From NCBI GenBank assembly GCA_036825155.1, contig DAISYU010000180.1, positions 1-5,100 on the forward strand: a DNA stretch of 5,100 nt. Reading direction: 5' to 3'. The position numbers were made by a program, and so were the translations under genes. Shown here piece by piece: positions 1 to 5,048 of the stretch. The notes beneath the pieces were generated by a model. The model was not told where the DNA came from. It ran no database searches and saw only the letters and a list, made by a program, of their open reading frames with translations. The first letter of the stretch is position 1. Every line of letters begins with the position of its first letter. This DNA is from DSAD01 sp036825155. Its GTDB lineage: Bacteria > Desulfobacterota > Desulfomonilia > UBA1062.

Positions 1-1691
1 TGCCACCAGAGGGGGGCTACTGTGGACGTCTTCTCACCTGTTAATGAATCACTGCCGAACTTCATGATGGGCCACAGCACCGAGTACTCCTCATAGCTGC
101 CCCGCTGCAGATGTCCGTAGAAGGGCCAGAGATGCGAGGCTCTCTGGGTATCGTCGTGATAAGTGAGATAGTATGGCGGGAGCAGGCATGGCGATGCGAA
201 TGTGATGCGGGAATCCGGCTTCTCACGGTTATAATAGCAGGGGAACAGCCAAGAGCGTTTCAGTGTGTTGTCCTGCAAGCGGCTGAATATGGGGAAGACG
301 ATGTCCTGACGTGAAAGGCCCCTGGATGGATCCTGTGTGTCGATGTACACCGGGCCGAGTATGAATCGCTGCTCAAAGCTAGAGCCTTTTTTGTTAAGGC
401 CATAGAAGGGTATGATGTGGAAGTAAGAGCTCTCTTCACCGGCATACGAGAAATACAGCGGCAGAGCGATGGTCATGCTCTCCTGCGGAGATCTCGCGTA
501 CCACAGGAGCGGGAACACCCTGAAGGAGCGCATGCCGGGCCCTGTCTCATGGTGGAAAATGGGCCACATCACGTCCCAGCCTGCTCGCTGGGTGGCATCA
601 TCCCGGTACCTGGAGAACACAGGCATGAACAAAAGATGTCTGTTGTAGGTCTGGCCTATCCGGTAGGTACCGTAGACCGGGAAATAGTAGGTGAACTCGG
701 AGGGAAGTTCTGTATTGCCTGCCCGATAATAGAAGGGAAAGATCGTGGTGAAAAAGGCCGGGCCGTTTCGAAAATCAAGATAGACCGGCAGGCCCGTCCG
801 CAGGCTGAAGTCCTCCCGGCGGTAATCCCAGTAGAGCGGGAAGAAGGTGTGCAGTGATGACGTCTCGTTCTGCCAGCTTCCGTAGAGAGGGAAGATAAGC
901 CGGAGATGATCCTTGTTTTTCTCCCGGTTGTAATACAGTGGAAAGACCACATCGGTTGCGAGATCCTCGCCCCGGGAAGAGTACCACAGGGGTATTGCAC
1001 CCCTGGCCCTGTAGGTGGCGGTATTCCTCCAGTAATACGGAAAGACGAATCCTCCCGATGTGTCGATTCCCTTCTCATACCAGTACAGCGGCAGAGCGCG
1101 GTGTGAGAAGTAGCCGGGAGAGGACTGGTAATTCAAGAGCGGCCAGAACAGGTCGAGCGTCATCTTCTCGTTGATGGGGTCCTGCCCGTAGCGGAAAAAG
1201 GGATATATGGTGGAGTGTTCCGTGTACGATGCTTTTCGATTTATCCCGAAGACAGGCCAGATATGGTAGTATGAGTAATCTTCTCCCCGTCCGTTCCAGT
1301 ATACCGGAAAGAAGATGCGGTGAAAGCGTTCAGGTTCGTTGTGGTACCAGTAGAGCGTGAGGGTCAGGGATACCTTTTCCCCCTCACGTTCATAGACATT
1401 CAGGGGCCAGAGCACGCTTGTCTTGCTGTAGTCCCGTGAAGGGTCGCTCTCGGTTGAGAATATCAGGGGCCGTACGGCCTGGCGTTTCCACTCTCCGCGC
1501 CATTGGCTGCGGTAGAACGGCCAGAGGATGTCGGTTTCACCTCTATCCTGCTCGACCTTGTGGTACACGAGAGGCCAGGCCGAAACTGGATAGGATTCCT
1601 GGCTATTCTCTGCTTGGAGCATATCCGGGAATCCGAACAGGAAAGAAAAACAGATCAGAAGGACAACCGAAGAAACCGTATACCGTGTCAT
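1..1691 (-). CDS. Secreted aromatic-Pro (WPLY/FPLYW) repeat protein, 5' part; continues past left edge
   Basis: This is an uninterrupted reading frame of 563 codons from ATG at 1691 to the left edge; the stop is outside the window. Residues 1-27 look like a Sec signal peptide: a basic start (MTR), a hydrophobic core around residues 6-21, and a likely signal peptidase I site after LQA. There is no lipobox, so the product should be exported and not lipidated. The rest is almost entirely a degenerate repeat in which [W/F/L/I]-P-[L/F/V/I]-[Y/F], often followed by Y or W, returns every 16-22 residues, usually 17. The spacers are polar and charged. No catalytic motif or other domain is visible. The alternating aromatic/hydrophobic strands suggest an all-beta protein, either an outer-membrane barrel or a beta-solenoid in the periplasm or on the surface; this is inference. 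A purine-rich AAGGAGG stands 10 bases before the ATG. I do not recognise a named family. The frame is certain; the function is unknown. Confidence 0.87.
   Translation of the reverse strand, partial: MTRYTVSSVVLLICFSFLFGFPDMLQAENSQESYPVSAWPLVYHKVEQDRGETDILWPFYRSQWRGEWKRQAVRPLIFSTESDPSRDYSKTSVLWPLNVYEREGEKVSLTLTLYWYHNEPERFHRIFFPVYWNGRGEDYSYYHIWPVFGINRKASYTEHSTIYPFFRYGQDPINEKMTLDLFWPLLNYQSSPGYFSHRALPLYWYEKGIDTSGGFVFPYYWRNTATYRARGAIPLWYSSRGEDLATDVVFPLYYNREKNKDHLRLIFPLYGSWQNETSSLHTFFPLYWDYRREDFSLRTGLPVYLDFRNGPAFFTTIFPFYYRAGNTELPSEFTYYFPVYGTYRIGQTYNRHLLFMPVFSRYRDDATQRAGWDVMWPIFHHETGPGMRSFRVFPLLWYARSPQESMTIALPLYFSYAGEESSYFHIIPFYGLNKKGSSFEQRFILGPVYIDTQDPSRGLSRQDIVFPIFSRLQDNTLKRSWLFPCYYNREKPDSRITFASPCLLPPYYLTYHDDTQRASHLWPFYGHLQRGSYEEYSVLWPIMKFGSDSLTGEKTSTVAPLWW
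3..1577 (-). repeat. Protein-level tandem repeat array, about 29 units, dominant period 17 residues (51 bp)
   Basis: Within the large left-hand gene the repeat-marking prolines fall at residues 40, 58, 75, 96, 129, 146, 164, 184, 201, 218, 234, 251, 268, 285, 302, 319, 338, 357, 377, 394, 411, 428, 447, 467, 484, 501, 523, 541 and 560. The gap of 33 between 96 and 129 hides one unit without the proline (LYW at 113-115). Spacing is exactly 17 across residues 251-319 (codons around 941-735) and again at 394-428 and 467-501. Early units favour W before the proline (WPLVY, WPFY); middle units favour F (FPLYW, FPLYY); W returns near residue 522. The units are strongly diverged in DNA, so this is an old array held by selection on the protein, not a recent expansion. 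Confidence 0.85.
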
Positions 1692-1701
1692 AGGTGCGCA
1701 T

Positions 1702-1708
1702 CCTCCTT
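1702..1708 (-). promoter_or_regulatory. Ribosome-binding site of the repeat-protein gene
   Basis: The minus strand reads AAGGAGG, a near-perfect Shine-Dalgarno, followed by 10 bases and then the ATG at 1691. The spacing is slightly long. A second ATG at 1701-1699 immediately follows the site but is in another frame, so the chosen start, which leads directly into a signal peptide, is preferred. Further upstream are TTGACT (about 1757-1762) and AT-rich -10-like hexamers, but their spacings are poor, so no promoter is called. Confidence 0.7.
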
Positions 1709-1896
1709 CAGCCGGGCCGGATCATAACATACTATTTGACCTGAATTTTTATACAAGTCAATATGTACTCTACAGCTGGTTTTCTGAAACGTTACGGTAT
1801 GCAGGACGGGATTATTGTTCGGCCACCTCTGTGAAGAGAGGAGACAGAATGTTCGGTACAGGTGTTACTATAGGTTGAAGACCATTTATATGAAAA

Positions 1897-1932
1897 CAGA
1901 ATCCAGTATCCAGAATTCAAAAAGCCAGAATA
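1897..1932. repeat. Short CAGAATC-type repeat, 7-bp period
   Basis: Three adjoining 7-base units, CAGAATC, CAGTATC and CAGAATT, occupy 1897-1917. A fourth, CAGAATA, stands at 1926-1932 after an 8-base interruption. Read on the other strand this is a string of TTCTGG/ATACTGG words. It lies in non-coding DNA about 200 bp upstream of the repeat-protein start. Function is unknown; it could be a relic of an interspersed repeat or simple slippage. Confidence 0.45.
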
Positions 1933-2236
1933 AAAAACCTTAAAATATAACGGCATAAGGCTTAGGCAAACCGGATACTTTTTCATCCTTCGTTGTGGCC
2001 AACAGGCCATGCCTGTAAGACTGTTCGTAAAGGATAAAAAAGATAAAATGGGGGAGATAGAATGAAGGTCCATGGCCGTGATCATAGACCCAAAAAGTCT
2101 TAAAGCACCCCAAGTGCAGTTCTTTCAGAGCAGGTTTTTGTGAAAGACTCTTCCCCCCGGTTACTTCGCAGAAAAGGGATCTGCCATCGACTCTTGCCCC
2201 CTTGTTTTGCCAGGAGCATTCTTTGAAAAAAAAGGA

Positions 2237-3385
2237 TTATTCGATGTGGCCTTTATTATGTCTTTTGGGCTTTCCTTCTATTCTTTCAATGGGATTGTTT
2301 AAATAGACCTTTCCCAGCCCGATCGGTGAAGTGAGAATTCCACCTTTCTTATCTTCGCTGATTCCCTCTGAATACCCGAGATCTACGGGAACCTTGCCTC
2401 TTCCACCTTGTGCATCAACTACATATCTCGGACGGAGGAAACCTGTCGTTGCTCCGCAGAGGTCTCTGCAGATCTCTTTTCCTTTGTAGAGGTCCGTCCT
2501 AAAGTGGCCTGTTCCCTCAACAAGATCAGTGTAATATAAATAATATGGTCTTACGCCCATTTTACCCAGGCCGTGTACCAGGTCTTTCATCACGGCCGTG
2601 TCATCATTGACTCCCTTGAGCAGGACACTCTGGTTTGCTAAAGGAATGCCCAGCCCTCTGAGAATTTTAATGGCCTGATAACTTTCGTCAGTTATTTCGT
2701 TGGGATGATTAAAGTGCGTGTTTATGTAGAGTTGCGGATCATCAAGTGACTTGGGCGTGTGTTTTCGTAACACATCAATCAGTTCCTGGTCTTCGATAAT
2801 TTTTTGCGGCCAGACGCATGGGACTCTCGTGCCAATTCTCACGAGCTCAAGATGCTCAATTTTTGTCAGTTTCTCCAGGATTTCATCAAGTCTCCTGTTT
2901 GGAATCAGCAGCGGATCCCCGCCAGATATCAATACGTCTCTAATAGCTTCGTGAGATGCAACATACTCAATTCCCTTAAGGATATCCTCTATAGATGGAT
3001 TCTTCCGATCATCACCCACTTTTCTCTTTCTCGTGCAGAATCTGCAATACATTGCGCACTCGTTGGACACATACAATAAAACCCTGTCAGGATACCTATG
3101 GATGATTGTCCTTGGCCCGCCAAGAGGAATATCTCCTTCCTCATCCAGCGGGTCTGCCGTCAGATCCATATAATGCTCAAGTTCATCGACATCAGGAATT
3201 GCCTGTTTCCAGATACCGTCATTTACCTTTTCAATGAGACTGAGGTAATAAGAATTTACCCTCATTGGGTATTTGGCAATTACGTCCCTAAGTCTGGGAT
3301 CAACACGTGCCTTTTGATTGGTAAGCCATTTTTCCAGATCTTCGAATGTTCTTATCGAGTTTTTTAAAACATTTTTATATGCCAT
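2237..3385 (-). CDS. kamA: KamA-family radical SAM aminomutase (lysine 2,3-aminomutase-like)
   Basis: This complete 382-residue protein belongs to the PLP-dependent radical SAM aminomutases, which interconvert L-alpha-lysine and L-beta-lysine in the cytoplasm using a [4Fe-4S] cluster, S-adenosylmethionine and PLP. The cluster motif CxxxCxxC is C110, C114, C117, inside CAMYCRFCTRKRKVG. The SAM-contact motif is SGGDPLL at 154-160. By comparison from memory with the Clostridium subterminale enzyme, R119 matches its carboxylate-binding R134, D287 and D324 match its amino-binding D293 and D330, and K331 matches the PLP lysine K337; the 37- and 7-residue spacings agree. NTHFNHPNEIT (222-232) and NQSVLLKGVND (251-261) are family hallmarks. 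Unusual points are an extra stretch of about 9 residues around 211-219 and a shorter C-terminus without the Cys-rich tail of the clostridial enzyme. The start has AGGAG 8 bases upstream. The family call is firm. Lysine is the likely substrate, but another amino acid is not excluded. Confidence 0.93.
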   Translation of the reverse strand: MAYKNVLKNSIRTFEDLEKWLTNQKARVDPRLRDVIAKYPMRVNSYYLSLIEKVNDGIWKQAIPDVDELEHYMDLTADPLDEEGDIPLGGPRTIIHRYPDRVLLYVSNECAMYCRFCTRKRKVGDDRKNPSIEDILKGIEYVASHEAIRDVLISGGDPLLIPNRRLDEILEKLTKIEHLELVRIGTRVPCVWPQKIIEDQELIDVLRKHTPKSLDDPQLYINTHFNHPNEITDESYQAIKILRGLGIPLANQSVLLKGVNDDTAVMKDLVHGLGKMGVRPYYLYYTDLVEGTGHFRTDLYKGKEICRDLCGATTGFLRPRYVVDAQGGRGKVPVDLGYSEGISEDKKGGILTSPIGLGKVYLNNPIERIEGKPKRHNKGHIE

Positions 3386-3393
3386 AGGTAACT

Positions 3394-3398
3394 CTCCT
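3394..3398 (-). promoter_or_regulatory. Ribosome-binding site of kamA
   Basis: The minus strand reads AGGAG followed by 8 bases and the ATG at 3385, a normal spacing that fixes this start. The site lies in the 19 bp between the kamA start and the outer edge of the transposon-like unit (3405), so the gene kept its own translation signal. No -35/-10 pair is evident just upstream. Confidence 0.75.
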
Positions 3399-3404
3399 CA
3401 GCCC

Positions 3405-3429
3405 AAAAGGGCCCCGGTCTACCGTTGAC
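3405..3429 (+). repeat. Left terminal inverted repeat (25 bp)
   Basis: Read inward on the plus strand it starts AAAAGGG, then CCCC, then GGTCTACCGTTGAC. The right copy read inward is AAAAGGGG, TCA, GGTCTGCCGTTGAC. The mismatches are three of four bases at 3412-3415 and one base at 3421. The transposase stop codon lies within this repeat. The outermost GCCC-AAAA-GGGC (3401-3412) could also form a small hairpin just upstream of the kamA ribosome-binding site. Confidence 0.75.
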
Positions 3430-4393
3430 CCCTGGTTAGTATTGCTCTCAGATCATCAACGCGTTTTTTGAAGTTTTTGTCCTTTTGAATTTCTTCCTTC
3501 ACTCTCTCTATTACGCTGCTGACCGTACTATATTTTTCTATATCAAAGGATGTGCCGATTTCCTTCAAAGGATCGCACCGTAGATGTCTTGTTAGATAGA
3601 TCGCAATATTCCTTGGCTCATTGAATTTGCCTCTCCTTGATGTGGAGAGATCACGACCATCAACCTTAAAAAAGCGGCATACCTCAGCCTTTATCGTTAC
3701 TACATCAGGGGCACGGTATCGAGATCCCGGGACCTCTTCAAGGTTCGTATGTATAAAATACATTTCCTTAAGTGTATCAACAAATTCTGCACTGCCTAAT
3801 ACAGCGGGCAGCGTCATTCTGCCAAATAGTTGGTTAATCTCTTCAGCTGTCGCCCTGGAAACAAATTGTTTGTATAGTCTGATGCTTTCAGGCCTGTTTT
3901 TCGAGAATAAGGACAGTATGAAATCCTTATGCAGCCAGTCCCATTTCCTGGCATTGGAGAGATAGCCCTTATGGCTGCTCCATTTGTATGTATTCAATGT
4001 TTCAACGAGCCCGGCCTCTAATGGATTTCTATGTATATATCGAACGAGTTCTAATAGATACCTGTCAGCATCAACTACAATAGATTTGTATCGACCTCTG
4101 AATAATTGGCCATCACACGAATGCGATCTATTAAAACATTGTGTGTAAACCCCATTTAAATGCCTCATCGCTCTTGATAAATTTGCATTGGGTGTTTGAA
4201 TTAATAAATGATAGAGGTTTGACATCAGGCAATAGGCGGCTACATGCACGTGGTAAACATCAACGAGTTCGTTGAGAATATCAATAAATGCTTCGCAGTC
4301 CCCATCTGTTTTGAAGATCACTTCGCCTCGTCTGCCGCGATTCATCACATGATACCAGGCATCGGGATACTGTATTCGTAATGGTCTTGACAT
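3419..4393 (-). CDS. RAYT-like Y1 transposase with C-terminal DnaA domain IV-like region; first HUH histidine is Leu
   Basis: A complete 324-residue protein with two parts. Residues 1-150 are a Y1 (IS200-like/RAYT) HUH-nuclease domain: YHVMNRG at 14-20, a degenerate HUH strand CLMSNLYHLLIQ at 55-66, GQLFRGRYKS at 95-104, and RYIHRNPLEAGLV at 118-130, in which Y119 is the likely nucleophile. Such enzymes cut and join single-stranded DNA through a 5'-phosphotyrosine. The usual MPNHFHLL becomes MSNLYHLL, so the first metal-binding His is L60 while H62 remains. Residues 229-319 resemble DnaA domain IV, which binds DnaA boxes: a helix with FFKVDGRDL, then PRNIAIYLTRHL (260-271), then EIGTSF...KYSTV (278-291), where DnaA has EIGxxFGGRDHTTV. 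The gene lies within terminal inverted repeats and has no Shine-Dalgarno. The frame is otherwise intact, so this is either a recently inactivated transposase or one kept for DNA binding. Confidence 0.9.
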   Translation of the reverse strand: MSRPLRIQYPDAWYHVMNRGRRGEVIFKTDGDCEAFIDILNELVDVYHVHVAAYCLMSNLYHLLIQTPNANLSRAMRHLNGVYTQCFNRSHSCDGQLFRGRYKSIVVDADRYLLELVRYIHRNPLEAGLVETLNTYKWSSHKGYLSNARKWDWLHKDFILSLFSKNRPESIRLYKQFVSRATAEEINQLFGRMTLPAVLGSAEFVDTLKEMYFIHTNLEEVPGSRYRAPDVVTIKAEVCRFFKVDGRDLSTSRRGKFNEPRNIAIYLTRHLRCDPLKEIGTSFDIEKYSTVSSVIERVKEEIQKDKNFKKRVDDLRAILTRGQR

Positions 4394-4401
4394 AATGTAT
4401 T

Positions 4402-4432
4402 GTTATAATAAGTAACAGGCATCAAGAGTCAA
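4402..4432 (-). promoter_or_regulatory. Probable promoter of the transposase gene, giving a leaderless mRNA
   Basis: On the minus strand TTGACT (4432-4427, 5 of 6 to consensus) is followed after 16 bases by TATTAT (4410-4405, 5 of 6). An overlapping TATAAC (4407-4402) at 19 bases is the alternative. Transcription should start around 4395-4399, within a few bases of the ATG at 4393, and no Shine-Dalgarno is present, so a leaderless or near-leaderless message is expected. The -35 box overlaps the inner end of the right terminal repeat, so transposase bound there could repress its own gene (inference). Confidence 0.5.
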
Positions 4433-4452
4433 CGGCAGACCTGACCCCTTTT
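4428..4452 (-). repeat. Right terminal inverted repeat (25 bp)
   Basis: Read inward on the minus strand it is AAAAGGGG, TCA, GGTCTGCCGTTGAC, matching the left copy at 21 of 25 positions. Its inner end, TTGAC, forms the first five bases of the -35 box of the transposase promoter, so the repeat has a double use. The match stops at both outer edges, which defines the element boundaries. Confidence 0.75.
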
Positions 4453-4464
4453 CTGTTCGAGGAT

Positions 4465-4476
4465 TCATGTACATGA
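4465..4476. repeat. Perfect 12-bp palindrome between the GNAT gene and the element
   Basis: TCATGTACATGA is a perfect dyad located 13 bp outside the right terminal repeat. TCGA occurs on each side (4457-4460 and 4477-4480), which would lengthen a cruciform with a bulge. It could be an operator, or part of the target hairpin that RAYT-like elements favour. It is also short enough to be chance. Confidence 0.35.
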
Positions 4477-4547
4477 TCGAGCCCTGTATGTAATGACGAT
4501 CAGCTCAGGATATGAATTTTAACCAGCTTGGGAGCTTCTTTTTGCCG

Positions 4548-5039
4548 TTAGAGCATTTTCTGCATCCACACGGTATCAAACAGCTGGCCATTCTTCTTCC
4601 CGACCTCTTTGAAACGTCCGCGTTCGATGAATCCATTCCTCTTGTGAAAGTTTATGCTGCCGGTATTGAGGGATGATATATTCGCCAGGAGGGTTGTGAT
4701 ACCTCTTTCTCGCCCCTTTTTTTCGAGAAACTCAAGTAGAATTTTCCCCAGGCCTTTCCCTGTGTGATCCGGATGTATAAAATATGTCACTTCAGCAGTT
4801 TGTGAAAATGCAAGCATTGGATTGTGCGCACGTAACATTCCGAAACCTACAATCATGCCGTTCTTATCTTTTATGGTTCCTGTCGGGAACCCATTCGACA
4901 TTTTTAAAAACATATCAAACGCCTGGTATGGCAATCTGTTTTCCGGAAAGGCAGCGAATGAATTTTCAACATAATAGTTGAAAATATCAATTATTTCTTC
5001 TCGGTCTTCAGTCGCCATCTCTCTGAGAGAATACTCCAT
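4548..5039 (-). CDS. GNAT N-acetyltransferase, phosphinothricin-acetyltransferase-like
   Basis: A complete 163-residue cytoplasmic GNAT enzyme that transfers acetyl from acetyl-CoA to an amino group. Its features are the N-terminal FNYYVENSFAAFPEN (20-34) typical of the PAT/COG1247 branch; motif A at 84-98, AEVTYFIHPDHTGKGLG-like, with the pyrophosphate loop GKGLG at 94-98; and the C-terminal block FHKRNGFIERGRFKEVG (131-147) followed by DTVWMQK, as in PAT-like enzymes. The first residue of the loop motif, usually Arg or Gln, is T93. Length is normal for the family, whose known substrates include phosphinothricin, methionine sulfoximine and other small amino compounds; the substrate here cannot be read from sequence. 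It is too short and of the wrong subtype to be AblB, the beta-lysine acetyltransferase often paired with KamA. An in-frame TAA lies just before the codon preceding the ATG, which fixes the start. The Shine-Dalgarno is weak (GTGGGATG). Confidence 0.88.
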   Translation of the reverse strand: MEYSLREMATEDREEIIDIFNYYVENSFAAFPENRLPYQAFDMFLKMSNGFPTGTIKDKNGMIVGFGMLRAHNPMLAFSQTAEVTYFIHPDHTGKGLGKILLEFLEKKGRERGITTLLANISSLNTGSINFHKRNGFIERGRFKEVGKKNGQLFDTVWMQKML

Positions 5040-5048
5040 ATTTTAGGT

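Larger units (their letters stand above)
1692..2236. other. Intergenic region of about 545 bp with no supported gene
   Basis: I see no convincing gene here. It holds only small structures: a 7-bp-period CAGAATC-like repeat at 1897-1917; a direct repeat TGTTCGG at 1816-1822 and 1850-1856; a hairpin CCTCT/AGAGG at 1826-1841; two overlapping, mutually exclusive hairpins at 1996-2009 (TGGCC/GGCCA) and 2002-2016 (ACAGGC/GCCTGT); GCAC/GTGC at 2105-2117; and GCAGA/TCTGC at 2168-2184. On the minus strand a run of eight T lies at 2226-2233, directly after the kamA stop, but no stem precedes it, so it is not a typical intrinsic terminator. A 97-codon minus frame across 1792-2085 lacks a ribosome-binding site and protein-like character. 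The region must contain the 5' control of the repeat-protein gene, but I cannot place it. Confidence 0.6.
3405..4452 (-). mobile_element. RAYT/Y1-type transposon-like unit with terminal inverted repeats
   Basis: A 1,048-bp unit contains one gene, a Y1-type transposase, bounded by 25-bp imperfect inverted repeats at 3405-3429 and 4428-4452 (21 of 25 positions match). The coding sequence fills it nearly end to end, and the stop codon (3419-3421) lies inside the left repeat. Classical IS200/IS605 elements lack terminal inverted repeats and carry subterminal hairpins. REP-associated transposases (RAYTs) are flanked by inverted REP-like sequences, which fits better. No target duplication is seen at the outer edges, as expected for this chemistry. 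The unit sits between a GNAT gene and kamA without interrupting either. Mobility is uncertain because the transposase HUH motif is altered. Confidence 0.72.

Noticed and set aside
417..1078. Overlapping open frames on the plus strand (417-857, 906-1106) and in another minus frame (656-1078)
   Set aside because: They are shadows of the 563-codon minus-strand repeat-protein frame, which has a signal peptide, a strong ribosome-binding site and a consistent repeat. The others have none of these.
3..1577. CRISPR array or DNA satellite suggested by the regular 51-bp spacing
   Set aside because: The periodicity is in the protein. The DNA units are diverged, there are no identical repeats with unique spacers, and the frame stays open throughout.
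1792..2085. 97-codon minus-strand frame in the spacer
   Set aside because: It has no Shine-Dalgarno, its composition is not protein-like, and it runs through the CAGAATC simple repeat. An internal ATG near 1986 is no better supported.
2226..2233. Run of eight T on the minus strand just after the kamA stop as an intrinsic terminator
   Set aside because: No GC-rich stem precedes it within a sensible distance.
2751..3367. Plus-strand frames opposite kamA
   Set aside because: They lie antisense to a firmly identified radical SAM gene, and their translations show no motifs.
3621..3965. Plus-strand frame opposite the transposase
   Set aside because: It is antisense to a gene with recognisable Y1 and DnaA-like domains, with no motif or ribosome-binding site.
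4525..4543. AGCT-TGGG-AGCT followed by a T-rich run as a terminator
   Set aside because: The stem is only 4 bp, and the T run lies on the plus strand, opposite to the direction of the GNAT gene.
4548..5039. AblB, beta-lysine N6-acetyltransferase, suggested by the nearby kamA
   Set aside because: The protein is 163 residues with PAT-type motifs; AblB is larger and lacks the NSFAAFPE and GRFKEVG signatures seen here.
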